NCBI GenBank assembly: GCA_018061385.1
Contig: JAGOUF010000191.1
Span: forward strand, 1 to 5,588
Source: Chitinophagaceae bacterium
GTDB taxonomy: Bacteria > Bacteroidota > Bacteroidia > Chitinophagales > Chitinophagaceae
Length of the DNA stretch: 5,588 bases
Reading direction: 5' to 3'
Part shown: positions 1-5,588 of the stretch, one piece after another
How positions within the stretch are numbered: the first letter of the stretch is position 1
Layout of the letters: every line of letters starts with the position of its first letter
Translations under genes and position numbers: made by a program
The notes under the pieces: generated by a model
Database searches by the model: none
Told to the model about the DNA's origin: nothing
Seen by the model: only the letters and a program-made list of their open reading frames with translations

Positions 1-4
1 TTTT

Positions 5-1204
5 TTATCCTTTCTTTTTCTTTTCTTTTTTATTGGTTGTTTTAATTGGCTCTTTAACAGGCTGAGTTGTTGAATCTACAGATTGTTCACTTGCGTCATG
101 GGTTTTCGTTTCTTCTGCAACAACTGGTTCTTCTTTTTCAGTTTCATTTTTCCCTTTCTTCTTGCCTTTGGTTTTTGGTAGAGGTTTACCGAAACCTTCT
201 TCTTCACTATCTTTCTTTTTTTCTACTTTTTCTGTTTTATCTTTTTTGCCTTTTGGCTCAACTTTTTGTGGAACTTCTTTTTCTACACTTGCCGAATCTT
301 TGGTTTCTTCTACACTCTGTTCTTCACTTTCTACTTTCCCTTTCTTTTTTCCTTTGCTTTTGGGTTGTGGCTTGCCAAAACCATCCTCTTCGCTATCTTT
401 CTTTTTATCTACTTTTTCTGTTTTGCCTTTTTTATCTTTTGAATTCATTGACTCAACTTTTTTTGCAGGTTGTGTACTATCAGCATTCATTTCTTCTTCT
501 TCAACCTCGTCTTTATCTTTTTTATTTTTTCCTTTTTTAGAGGCTTTTTTTCCTTTAGGTACTGGCTTTCCAAAATCGCCTGCATCGCCACCAGCACTTG
601 TTTGTCCAGTTACTCCACCACCTTTTGTTGTTTTAGATGGACCAGATTTTCCACCTCCACCACCTGCAACAGCTTCTTCTTGTTGTACCCAATCTTTACA
701 ATGATCCCTCTCTTCAAAATCGTTCAACTCACTCATTTTACCACAATGCTTTTTTGTGTGTAAAGTGTCTATTGGCGTTGTGCAACAAAACTTAATAGGA
801 ATTTTTACATATAAAATATTGGTTTCTTTAGAATTCGATTGATACAAGGGAACTTCTTTTACAATTCCTGTAATCATATCTTGGCTAAAACCTAAACGTA
901 CAGTTACCGTAACTTCATATTCTTCGCCAGCATCATCATATCTTTTCTCATTTCTAACACTTCTTTCATCAATTACCAACAATTGGTTGGGCTTCATTCT
1001 TTTTAAATTGTAAATAAACTCTCCAGACAATGCCAACAATGGATCTTCAATTTTTTTAATTTCTTTTTGTTTGGGCTTTTTATCTGTAGGTGCAGTTTTA
1101 GCACTAGAATCTGTGATGGCTGTAGTAGAATCTGTTACTTGTGCAGTACAAAATAGTAAAGTGAAAAACAAAAAAACAACACTCAGCGTAAATTTTTGAA
1201 TCAT
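5..1204 (-). CDS. Exported lysine-rich repeat protein of unknown function
   Basis: I do not recognise this family. The ATG at 1204 (399 aa) is preferred over an upstream TTG at 1225 because it places a standard signal peptide at the very N-terminus: MIQK, a hydrophobic core, then CTA|Q with cleavage near residue 21. The cysteine there does not form a lipobox because Phe precedes it. A likely folded domain spans residues 51-173 and holds four cysteines (140, 141, 154, 169), which could form disulfides or bind metal. A Gly/Ser/Thr-rich linker follows (about 181-210). The last ~190 residues are a low-complexity Lys/Glu tail with three copies of FGKPxPK (starting near 211, 276 and 338). It is probably periplasmic or surface exposed; no T9SS sorting domain is visible. 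It is divergent from the adhesin at 1343. The tail may bind an anionic polymer, but that is only inference. The reading frame is certain; the function is not. Confidence 0.85.
   Translation of the reverse strand: MIQKFTLSVVFLFFTLLFCTAQVTDSTTAITDSSAKTAPTDKKPKQKEIKKIEDPLLALSGEFIYNLKRMKPNQLLVIDERSVRNEKRYDDAGEEYEVTVTVRLGFSQDMITGIVKEVPLYQSNSKETNILYVKIPIKFCCTTPIDTLHTKKHCGKMSELNDFEERDHCKDWVQQEEAVAGGGGGKSGPSKTTKGGGVTGQTSAGGDAGDFGKPVPKGKKASKKGKNKKDKDEVEEEEMNADSTQPAKKVESMNSKDKKGKTEKVDKKKDSEEDGFGKPQPKSKGKKKGKVESEEQSVEETKDSASVEKEVPQKVEPKGKKDKTEKVEKKKDSEEEGFGKPLPKTKGKKKGKNETEKEEPVVAEETKTHDASEQSVDSTTQPVKEPIKTTNKKEKKKKG
134..430 (-). repeat. Long direct repeat inside the lysine-rich tail (two copies)
   Basis: Bases 320-430 and 134-244, offset by 186 bp, encode nearly the same 37-residue block: KxKTEKV, KKKDSEE, GFGKPxPK, KGKKKGK. 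A shorter and more diverged copy (GDFGKPVPK and following lysines) lies at 521-580. The copies differ mostly by conservative changes (D/E, S/T, Q/L), as expected for an old in-frame duplication kept under selection for charge pattern. Spacing of FGKP motifs is about 65 and 62 residues. Confidence 0.8.
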
Positions 1205-1342
1205 AATAAATGGGTATGATGACAATAAAGTAAATGTTAAAATAAAGCCGAAAGTTACATTAATTTTTTTCTCATTTACAACAACGTCAATTCATTGTCT
1301 GTTAACTCAAAGTTTTTCAGTTATTTTGCTGTTTACGTTTCC

Positions 1343-3229
1343 ATGAATTGCTTTAAAAAATTGTTTTCAATACGTGTTTGTTGTGTACTACTTGTTTTAT
1401 TCAACAGTTCTACTCAAGTTTTTGCACAATGCAATGCCACCATTACTAGCTTTCCTTATTACGAAAATTTTGAAAGCAATGAAGGCAACTGGACTGCAGG
1501 TGGAACCAATAGCGATTGGGCTTATGGTACTCCAAATAAACTCCTCATTAACAGTGCTGCAAGTGGAACAAAATGTTGGGTAGTTGGTGGGTTAACTGGC
1601 AACTTTTACAACAATGGCGAAAACTCTTATTTACTAAGTCCTTGTTATAATTTTTCTACTTTAACCAATCCTCAAATTGCTTTTAATATTTTTTGGGAAA
1701 CAGAACGCCGATATGATGGTGCAAGTTTTCAATACACCATTGATGGTGGCAATGTTTGGCAAACCCTTGGCAGCATTAACTCTAACAGCAATTGCACGGG
1801 CAACAACTGGTTTAATTTTTCACCCATTAATGCATTGGGTGTTGCTGGTTGGAGTGGTACAATTTCTCCTACACAAGGCAGTTGCTTGGGTACAGGTGGC
1901 AGCGATGGTTGGACAAACGCCAAACATATTTTAGCAGGTTTAGGCGGACAAGCCAATGTTCGTTTTCGTTTTATTTTTGGTGCAGGTACAGCATGCAATG
2001 CCTTTAATGGTTTTGCTGTTGATGATATAACCATTAACGATGCAGCACCCAATACAGCCAATTTTATTTACACTTGCAATAGTGCAAATGCTGTTCAATT
2101 TACCAATGCATCCTCTGTTTGTGCCAGCAATTTTATTTGGAATTTTGGCGATACCAATTCGCCTTCTAACATAAGCAATGCCGAAAATCCAATCCATACT
2201 TTTTCTATACCTGGTACTTATACAATTTCATTAACTGTTACTTTTCCAAACAATATTGTAGTAACAGAAATTAAAACAGTAACCGTTTTAAATGTTACCA
2301 TACAAGTTGCACAAACTATACAATGCAATGGCAATAGCAATGGCAGTTTAACAGCCATTGTAAATGGCGGTAATGGAAATTATAATTATAGTTGGAACAC
2401 AACTCCACCTAAAACTACAGCAACTGCAAGTTCTTTAATTGCAGGCAATTATGCTGTTGTTGTTAGTGCTGCAAATACTTGTACAACAACATCCAATTAT
2501 ATATTGGCACAACCTGCTGCATTAACAAGTAACCCTGTTGTAAGTGCAGAAATTTGTGGCAAAAAAAATGGTTCAATTGTTACCAATATTGCTGGTGGAA
2601 TTATGCCTTATAGTTTTACTTGGAGCAATGGTGCAACTGCAAACAATCTTCAAAATTTATCTGCTGGCAACTATAGCTTAACAGTAAAAGATGCCAACAA
2701 TTGTTTGTTAAGTCCATCATTTACAGTAAAAGATTCTGTAAATATTTTGTTGTTAAACTTAGGTAAAGACACATCTTTTTGTCCTGGTAATTCAACGGTA
2801 CTTCAGGCAGGAAATTTTAGCCAATATTTATGGCAGAACAATACCACCAATTCCACATTTACTGTTACAACAACAGGTAAATATTTTGTACGTGTTACCG
2901 ATGCAGCAGGTTGTACAGCAAGCGATACAATTAATGTTTATGTAGATTGTAGTGATATTTATTTCCCATCGGCATTTACACCCAATAAAGATGGATTGAA
3001 CGATTTGTTTGGTGCTATTGGTAATGTAAATGCACTTACGTCATTTAGCTTACAAGTGTTTGGAAGATGGGGTCAACTTGTTTTTTCTACCAACAATCCT
3101 TTTGAAAAATGGGATGGCAAACAAAATGGCATTGATATGGATTTGGGTGTGTATGTTTTTATGGCTACCTATTCTATCAATAACCAAATTGCAAAAAATA
3201 AAAAAGGAACTATAATGTTGATGCGATGA
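1343..3229 (+). CDS. T9SS type B cargo: MAM-like, PKD and SprB-repeat surface protein
   Basis: A secreted adhesin-like protein of 628 aa. The ATG at 1343 is chosen over a TTG at 1295 because it begins a clean signal peptide (MNCFKK, hydrophobic core, VFA|Q at residue 28). Domains in order: a choice-of-anchor/MAM-like jelly roll (about 34-234, with YYENFES, NSYLLSPC, FSTL and the YTIDGG..W strand pair); a PKD domain (about 236-317, with WNFGDTNS and HTFSIPGTYTI); two SprB-type repeats (about 319-392 and 393-467, each with CxGxxNGS, a Y.(Y/F).W core and AGNY); a short Ig-like segment (about 468-536, with CPGNSTVL and TGKYFVRVTDAAGC); and a C-terminal type B sorting domain (538-628: IYFPSAFTPNKDGLND, FGRWGQLVF, W.GK.NG, ending KKGTIMLMR). 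By family knowledge, the sorting domain directs export through the type IX system, and such cargo is usually displayed at the surface or released. The binding target is unknown. It is probably monocistronic. Confidence 0.95.
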   Translation: MNCFKKLFSIRVCCVLLVLFNSSTQVFAQCNATITSFPYYENFESNEGNWTAGGTNSDWAYGTPNKLLINSAASGTKCWVVGGLTGNFYNNGENSYLLSPCYNFSTLTNPQIAFNIFWETERRYDGASFQYTIDGGNVWQTLGSINSNSNCTGNNWFNFSPINALGVAGWSGTISPTQGSCLGTGGSDGWTNAKHILAGLGGQANVRFRFIFGAGTACNAFNGFAVDDITINDAAPNTANFIYTCNSANAVQFTNASSVCASNFIWNFGDTNSPSNISNAENPIHTFSIPGTYTISLTVTFPNNIVVTEIKTVTVLNVTIQVAQTIQCNGNSNGSLTAIVNGGNGNYNYSWNTTPPKTTATASSLIAGNYAVVVSAANTCTTTSNYILAQPAALTSNPVVSAEICGKKNGSIVTNIAGGIMPYSFTWSNGATANNLQNLSAGNYSLTVKDANNCLLSPSFTVKDSVNILLLNLGKDTSFCPGNSTVLQAGNFSQYLWQNNTTNSTFTVTTTGKYFVRVTDAAGCTASDTINVYVDCSDIYFPSAFTPNKDGLNDLFGAIGNVNALTSFSLQVFGRWGQLVFSTNNPFEKWDGKQNGIDMDLGVYVFMATYSINNQIAKNKKGTIMLMR

Positions 3230-3256
3230 GTTGAATAATAAAATTCAAATAAGTAG

Positions 3257-3281
3257 AATTGAAACAATCAATTACTTTTCT
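3257..3281 (+). terminator. Possible weak terminator after the adhesin gene
   Basis: A 6-bp inverted repeat AATTGA / TCAATT (3257-3262 and 3268-3273) with a 5-nt loop is followed by ACTTTTCTT, 28 bp after the stop codon. The stem is all A/T except one pair, so it would be weak. It is reported because nothing better lies downstream on this strand before the tRNA unit. Confidence 0.25.
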
Positions 3282-3440
3282 TAACATATTCTTTAAATAA
3301 TACAAGGGCTTAAAAGCAGCCGAAGCTGAAAAAAACATTTACATAAAGTTGCCGTTTCTCGTGAAATCCAAAATAAAGGCTGTAGCTATTTTTGGTAACA
3401 ATACTTTACAATTGAAAAAGACACTTAGAAATGACACTCT

Positions 3441-3477
3441 AAAAATACAAAAAGGGTTTCAAATACTTGAAACCCTT
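3441..3477 (-). terminator. Intrinsic terminator of the tRNA transcript
   Basis: On the minus strand a perfect 11-bp stem (AAGGGTTTCAA, bases 3467-3477 paired with 3452-3462) closes a 4-nt loop and is followed directly by TTTGTATTTTT. It begins 11 nt after the 3' end of the tRNA and is the strongest terminator in the window. The tRNA is therefore transcribed alone. Confidence 0.85.
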
Positions 3478-3488
3478 GCTACGACTAG

Positions 3489-3562
3489 TGGACCCACCTG
3501 GGTTTGAACCAGGGACCCCCTGATTATGAGTCAGGTGCTCTAACCAACTGAGCTATAGGTCC
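3489..3562 (-). tRNA. tRNA with CAU anticodon, probably tRNA-Ile2, otherwise elongator tRNA-Met
   Basis: The 74-nt minus-strand sequence folds into a full cloverleaf. The acceptor stem is GGACCTA / TGGGTCC (one U-G wobble), the D arm has GCTC/GAGC, the anticodon arm is CCTGA-CTCATAA-TCAGG, the T arm is CCTGG-TTCAAAC-CCAGG, and the discriminator is A. The anticodon is CAU. It is not an initiator, since the first pair is G-C and the GGG/CCC anticodon-stem signature is absent. CAU is shared by elongator Met and by the Ile2 species whose C34 becomes lysidine through TilS. The acceptor pairs C4-G69 and C5-G68 match what is known of E. coli tRNA-Ile2, whereas elongator Met there has U4-A69 and A5-U68, so I lean to Ile2. 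CCA is not encoded and must be added. Confidence 0.95.
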
Positions 3563-3589
3563 TAGAATCTTTACAGATTCTTTAAGGAC
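3559..3589 (-). promoter_or_regulatory. Leader hairpin overlapping the tRNA 5' end
   Basis: Directly upstream of the tRNA is a perfect 7-bp inverted repeat, AGAATCT / AGATTCT (3575-3581 and 3564-3570). Its loop reads GTAA on the transcribed strand, a GNRA tetraloop. After a 3-nt bulge the stem can extend by five more pairs, GTCCT (3585-3589) with AGGAC (3559-3563). That uses the single spacer base and the first four bases of the mature tRNA. It could guide RNase P cleavage or compete with the acceptor stem. The structure is read from sequence; the role is inferred. Confidence 0.55.
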
Positions 3590-3591
3590 GG

Positions 3592-3622
3592 CAAAAATAG
3601 AGAAATCCAACTATTTTCCAAA
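3592..3622 (-). promoter_or_regulatory. Bacteroidota-type sigma-A promoter of the tRNA
   Basis: Read on the minus strand, TTTG (3619-3622) is followed by 19 nt and then TATTTTTG (3592-3599), an exact match to the Bacteroidota -33 TTTG / -7 TAnnTTTG consensus at a usual spacing. The expected start site is near 3585-3589, giving a leader of about 23-27 nt before the tRNA. Confidence 0.75.
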
Positions 3623-3639
3623 TGAAGTTTTGTAATTGT

Positions 3640-3688
3640 ACAAGCAAGCAAATGGCTTTTATTAAAAATGCTTGTTTTTTATTTTTTT
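3640..3688 (+). terminator. Plus-strand hairpin with long T tract, no gene assigned
   Basis: ACAAGCA (3640-3646) pairs with TGCTTGT (3669-3675) across a 22-nt loop that can hold a small AGC/GCT stem, and a near-continuous run of T (3675-3688) follows. It has the form of an intrinsic terminator on the plus strand. However, the genes on both sides are on the minus strand and no plus-strand transcript is evident upstream. It may block antisense transcription, end a small RNA, or be chance in AT-rich DNA. Confidence 0.3.
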
Positions 3689-3701
3689 AAGATATGCGTA
3701 T

Positions 3702-3724
3702 AAAAGAAAATGGCAAAGCCGTTT
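3702..3724 (-). terminator. Possible weak terminator of the response-regulator operon
   Basis: On the minus strand, AAACGGC (3718-3724) pairs with GCCATTT (3708-3714) around a TTT loop, with one C-A mismatch, and TCTTTT follows. It lies about 40 bp past the stop codon of the single-domain response regulator. The stem is short and imperfect, so this is a tentative call. Confidence 0.3.
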
Positions 3725-3762
3725 ATTGGTTTTTCAGTAGATGAAAAATAGAATGAAACAAC

Positions 3763-4143
3763 TTAATCGGCTCGTTTTTTTGTAATTAATTTTAATGTAC
3801 GTTTTACCCGCATCGACAATTCAACAGCGTTGAAAGGTTTGGTTAAAAAATCATCGGCACCCAATTCAAAAGCTTCTAAAACAGTTGCTTCTTGATCCAT
3901 GCCAGATAAAACTATGATGGGAATTTTTCTGTGTAAGCTAGATTTTATGATTCCAATTAATTCTAAGCCAGAAATAAAGGGCATTAAAATATCGGTAATA
4001 ATTAAATCGGGTTGTTGCATTTCTACCAATTGCAAAGCCTCTCTACCATCTCTAGTTAGAATCACTTGATGTCCATCGCTTTTTAATTTTTGTTCTATGG
4101 CTGCTGCCATAAAGGCGTCATCTTCAGCAATCAGTATTTTCAT
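3763..4143 (-). CDS. Single-domain response regulator (CheY-like receiver)
   Basis: A 126-aa protein made only of a receiver domain. The acidic cluster is E7-D8-D9 (ILIAEDD), the phospho-acceptor is D51 in LIITDILMP, the switch Ser is S80 in IIVLSG, and the conserved Lys is K102 in FLTKPF, so every residue needed for phosphotransfer is present. The residues after ~118 are only a basic tail (KKRAD), and no DNA-binding or enzymatic output domain exists. By family knowledge such proteins act by protein-protein contact or as phosphate shuttles. The ATG at 4143 starts directly at the first beta strand. The gene lies 30 bp downstream of the receiver-HPt gene on the same strand, so the two are probably co-transcribed. 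It may be the final acceptor of a relay running through that HPt domain. Confidence 0.93.
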   Translation of the reverse strand: MKILIAEDDAFMAAAIEQKLKSDGHQVILTRDGREALQLVEMQQPDLIITDILMPFISGLELIGIIKSSLHRKIPIIVLSGMDQEATVLEAFELGADDFLTKPFNAVELSMRVKRTLKLITKKRAD

Positions 4144-4173
4144 ATAAAGTGGTTGTGTTTGCTCTGCTCAAAA

Positions 4174-4965
4174 TTAAGCAACCTGATGCACCTTTGTTGT
4201 TTCTGTTGTATCTTTATTTAATAACAGTTCTACCTTTTTAAATAAATTAACTAATTGATTGGCAATATGATGTGCTTGCTCTATGTTTTGTTCTGCTTTA
4301 GCCAAGTTTTCTAATGCAACACTTAAAGTATACATTTCTTTAATTTTTATAACCGATAAAGTAGACTTACAATAATGTGCCCACTTTGCTGTGCTTTCCC
4401 AATTTTGTTGTTCAATTGCTTTTTGCAAATTGTTTAAAGTAGTAGGCATATTTTCTTTAAACAATTCAATTGTAGCTTTGGTATAGGCTTCTTCTCCTGC
4501 AGCCAACTCTTGTAAAAAAGCCAAATCAATTACAACATCTGTATTGATAGGTTGGCTTTTTGTATTGCTTATTCCGGTAGAAGAGATATCTAATACTCTT
4601 ACCAATTCTTTATACAAACTTTCCGATGTAAAGGGTTTAGAAACATACCCATTCATGCCCAAGCCAATACATTTTTCAGCTTCGCCTCTAATGGCCAAGG
4701 CCGTCATTGCAACAATTGGTATATTTAAATGCAGTTCTTTACGAATGATTTGAGTGGTTTGATAGCCATCTAATTCTGGCATAAATAAATCCATCAAAAT
4801 AATGTCGTAGGTGTTCGATTCAATAAACGTGAGTGCATAATTGCCATTGTTGGCAATATCTATTGTAGCACCAGATTTAGAGAGTGAATGTCTTACAAGC
4901 ATTTGGTTAATAGCATTGTCTTCTACAACCAAAATGTTCTTTCCCGCTAATGAAGATGTATTCAT
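4174..4965 (-). CDS. Receiver-HPt phosphorelay protein
   Basis: A 263-aa cytoplasmic protein with an N-terminal receiver domain (about 9-126) and a C-terminal histidine phosphotransfer (HPt) domain (about 150-250). Receiver residues are E15/D16 (ILVVEDN), phospho-acceptor D59 in IILMDLFMPELDG, T88 in AMTAL and K110 in VSKPF. The HPt helix carries H197 in AHYCKST, with Lys at +3 as in the usual HxxK[GS] motif, so it looks active. A ~24-residue linker (NTKSQPINTD) joins the domains. These modules resemble the tail of a hybrid histidine kinase, but there is no kinase domain and none is encoded beside it. ATG 4965 is the natural start, right before the first strand. Its product could take phosphate from a hybrid kinase elsewhere and pass it through H197 to the regulator 30 bp downstream. 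That route is inferred from gene order. Confidence 0.92.
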   Translation of the reverse strand: MNTSSLAGKNILVVEDNAINQMLVRHSLSKSGATIDIANNGNYALTFIESNTYDIILMDLFMPELDGYQTTQIIRKELHLNIPIVAMTALAIRGEAEKCIGLGMNGYVSKPFTSESLYKELVRVLDISSTGISNTKSQPINTDVVIDLAFLQELAAGEEAYTKATIELFKENMPTTLNNLQKAIEQQNWESTAKWAHYCKSTLSVIKIKEMYTLSVALENLAKAEQNIEQAHHIANQLVNLFKKVELLLNKDTTETTKVHQVA

Positions 4966-5143
4966 TGTTAGCCCAATGGGTTTTTACATGGATAATTGGA
5001 TATTGTACTGCACAGAACGAAAAAACAAGCGTTATAAGTATGTAAGCTCTAAAAAAAAGTTATATCTGTTGCTTATTTAGTATTAAAGGTGGTAGAAATT
5101 TTCTTTTACTATTTTTTAACCCTTATTGTGGCTGCATTTCTAT

Positions 5144-5151
5144 TATTTTTG
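5144..5151 (+). promoter_or_regulatory. Candidate -7 element before the beta-barrel gene
   Basis: TATTTTTG matches the Bacteroidota TAnnTTTG box and lies 35 bp before the ATG at 5187. The nearest upstream TTG (5126-5128) is only 15 nt away, shorter than the usual 19-21, so the -33 part is unconvincing. Confidence 0.35.
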
Positions 5152-5186
5152 CTGCCTTAGTGCAAAAAAGCATTTTTAACCAACTA

Positions 5187-5588
5187 ATGATGAAGAAATT
5201 ATTATTGTTTGTATGTATTGTAAGCTTTACCAGTAATGTGTGGGCTCAAAAAACTACTACCGAAACAAAAGAAACTACAACTCCTAAAAAAATTGATTTA
5301 AGCAATCGTACTGCCGATCATTTTATGATTCAATATGGCAAAGACAATTGGAGTGGTACACCAGATAGCATTAATGTATTGGGAAGTAGTAGACACTTTA
5401 ATTTTTACCTAATGGTAGATAAACCATTTAGAAACAATCCTAAGTTTAGCGTAGCTTATGGTGTAGGTTTAAGTAGCAGCAATATTTTTTTCGATAAAAA
5501 CTATGTAGATATTAAAGCCAATGCAACTACTTTGCCTTTTAGAAGAAGTTACTCTGGTAACGATTCATCGGCTTTTAGTAAATTTAAA
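5187..5588 (+). CDS. Exported outer-membrane beta-barrel (porin-family) protein, 3' truncated by window end
   Basis: An open frame of 134 codons runs off the window end without a stop. It begins MMKK, and the second ATG at 5190 is an equally possible start. A signal peptide covers residues 1-20, with likely cleavage at VWA|Q. A Thr/Lys-rich linker follows (about 22-36). Then come segments typical of Bacteroidota outer-membrane beta-barrel proteins: ADHFMIQYG, DNW.GTPDSI, RHFNFYLMVDKPF and FSVAYGVGLSSSNIFF, with alternating hydrophobic residues as in barrel strands and D/N-rich turns. It should insert in the outer membrane; ligand or transport substrate cannot be told from this part. It is divergent from the receiver-HPt gene across a 221-bp gap. 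The assignment is from pattern resemblance, and the barrel is incomplete here. Confidence 0.8.
   Translation, partial: MMKKLLLFVCIVSFTSNVWAQKTTTETKETTTPKKIDLSNRTADHFMIQYGKDNWSGTPDSINVLGSSRHFNFYLMVDKPFRNNPKFSVAYGVGLSSSNIFFDKNYVDIKANATTLPFRRSYSGNDSSAFSKFK

Noticed and set aside
162..704. A 180-codon plus-strand open frame rich in Ser, Phe and Pro, with two similar open frames beside it (67-540 and 470-763)
   Set aside because: They are antisense shadows of the lysine-rich gene: AAA/GAA codons read as TTT/TTC on the other strand. No sensible domain or start context is present.
1145..1204. Lipoprotein signal in the lysine-rich protein (cysteine at the end of the hydrophobic core)
   Set aside because: The residue before the cysteine is Phe, which does not fit a lipobox; cleavage after CTA by signal peptidase I fits better.
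1205..1342. Possible divergent promoters between the lysine-rich gene and the adhesin
   Set aside because: TAATTTTT at 1261 and TATTTTG at 1322 resemble the -7 box but lack one key base or position and have no -33 element at the right spacing.
1729..2197. Minus-strand open frames opposite the adhesin gene (1729-2061 and 1940-2197)
   Set aside because: They lie wholly within a confident multidomain gene and give low-complexity translations with no recognisable domain.
3317..3335. Small CAGC/GCTG hairpin with a TTCG loop on the minus strand in the gap before the tRNA unit
   Set aside because: The stem is only 4 bp and lies beyond the strong tRNA terminator, so it is unlikely to act as one.
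4544..5080. Plus-strand open frames opposite and across the start of the receiver-HPt gene
   Set aside because: The frame at 4841-5080 overlaps a confident start and conserved receiver strand, and its translation has no domain; the frame at 4544-4753 is antisense to the receiver core.
1..5588. CRISPR array, insertion sequence, phage or defence system
   Set aside because: No regularly spaced repeats, transposase or integrase motifs, terminal inverted repeats or known defence domains are visible on either strand.

Overview
The window looks like chromosome of a Bacteroidota bacterium, probably of the Chitinophagia/Saprospiria type; the exact lineage is an inference. The evidence is the AT-rich sequence, a secreted protein ending in a type IX secretion (T9SS) type B sorting domain, SprB-type repeats, a tRNA promoter matching the Bacteroidota TTTG / TAnnTTTG consensus, and the lack of Shine-Dalgarno motifs before the genes.

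Layout: a minus-strand gene (5-1204) encodes an exported, lysine/glutamate-rich protein of unknown function with a repeated FGKPxPK tail. Divergent from it, 1343-3229 (+) encodes a multidomain T9SS cargo adhesin (choice-of-anchor/MAM-like, PKD, two SprB repeats, type B sorting domain). Next is an AT-rich gap with a possible decayed reading frame. After it comes a self-contained minus-strand tRNA unit with a CAU anticodon: promoter, leader hairpin, tRNA and intrinsic terminator (3622 down to 3441). Two minus-strand signalling genes follow, 30 bp apart: a receiver-HPt protein (4174-4965) and a single-domain response regulator (3763-4143). A plus-strand gene starting at 5187 and cut by the window end encodes an exported, probably outer-membrane beta-barrel protein.

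The two signalling genes carry all the residues needed for an Asp-His-Asp phosphorelay, but no histidine kinase or output domain lies in the window. The three exported proteins are all envelope or surface proteins, but nothing ties them into one pathway. I see no mobile element, CRISPR array, rRNA or defence system. Most of this is ordinary core-type sequence. The most distinctive features are the tRNA leader hairpin, which can pair with the first four bases of the mature tRNA, the kinase-less phosphorelay pair, and the unknown basic repeat protein.
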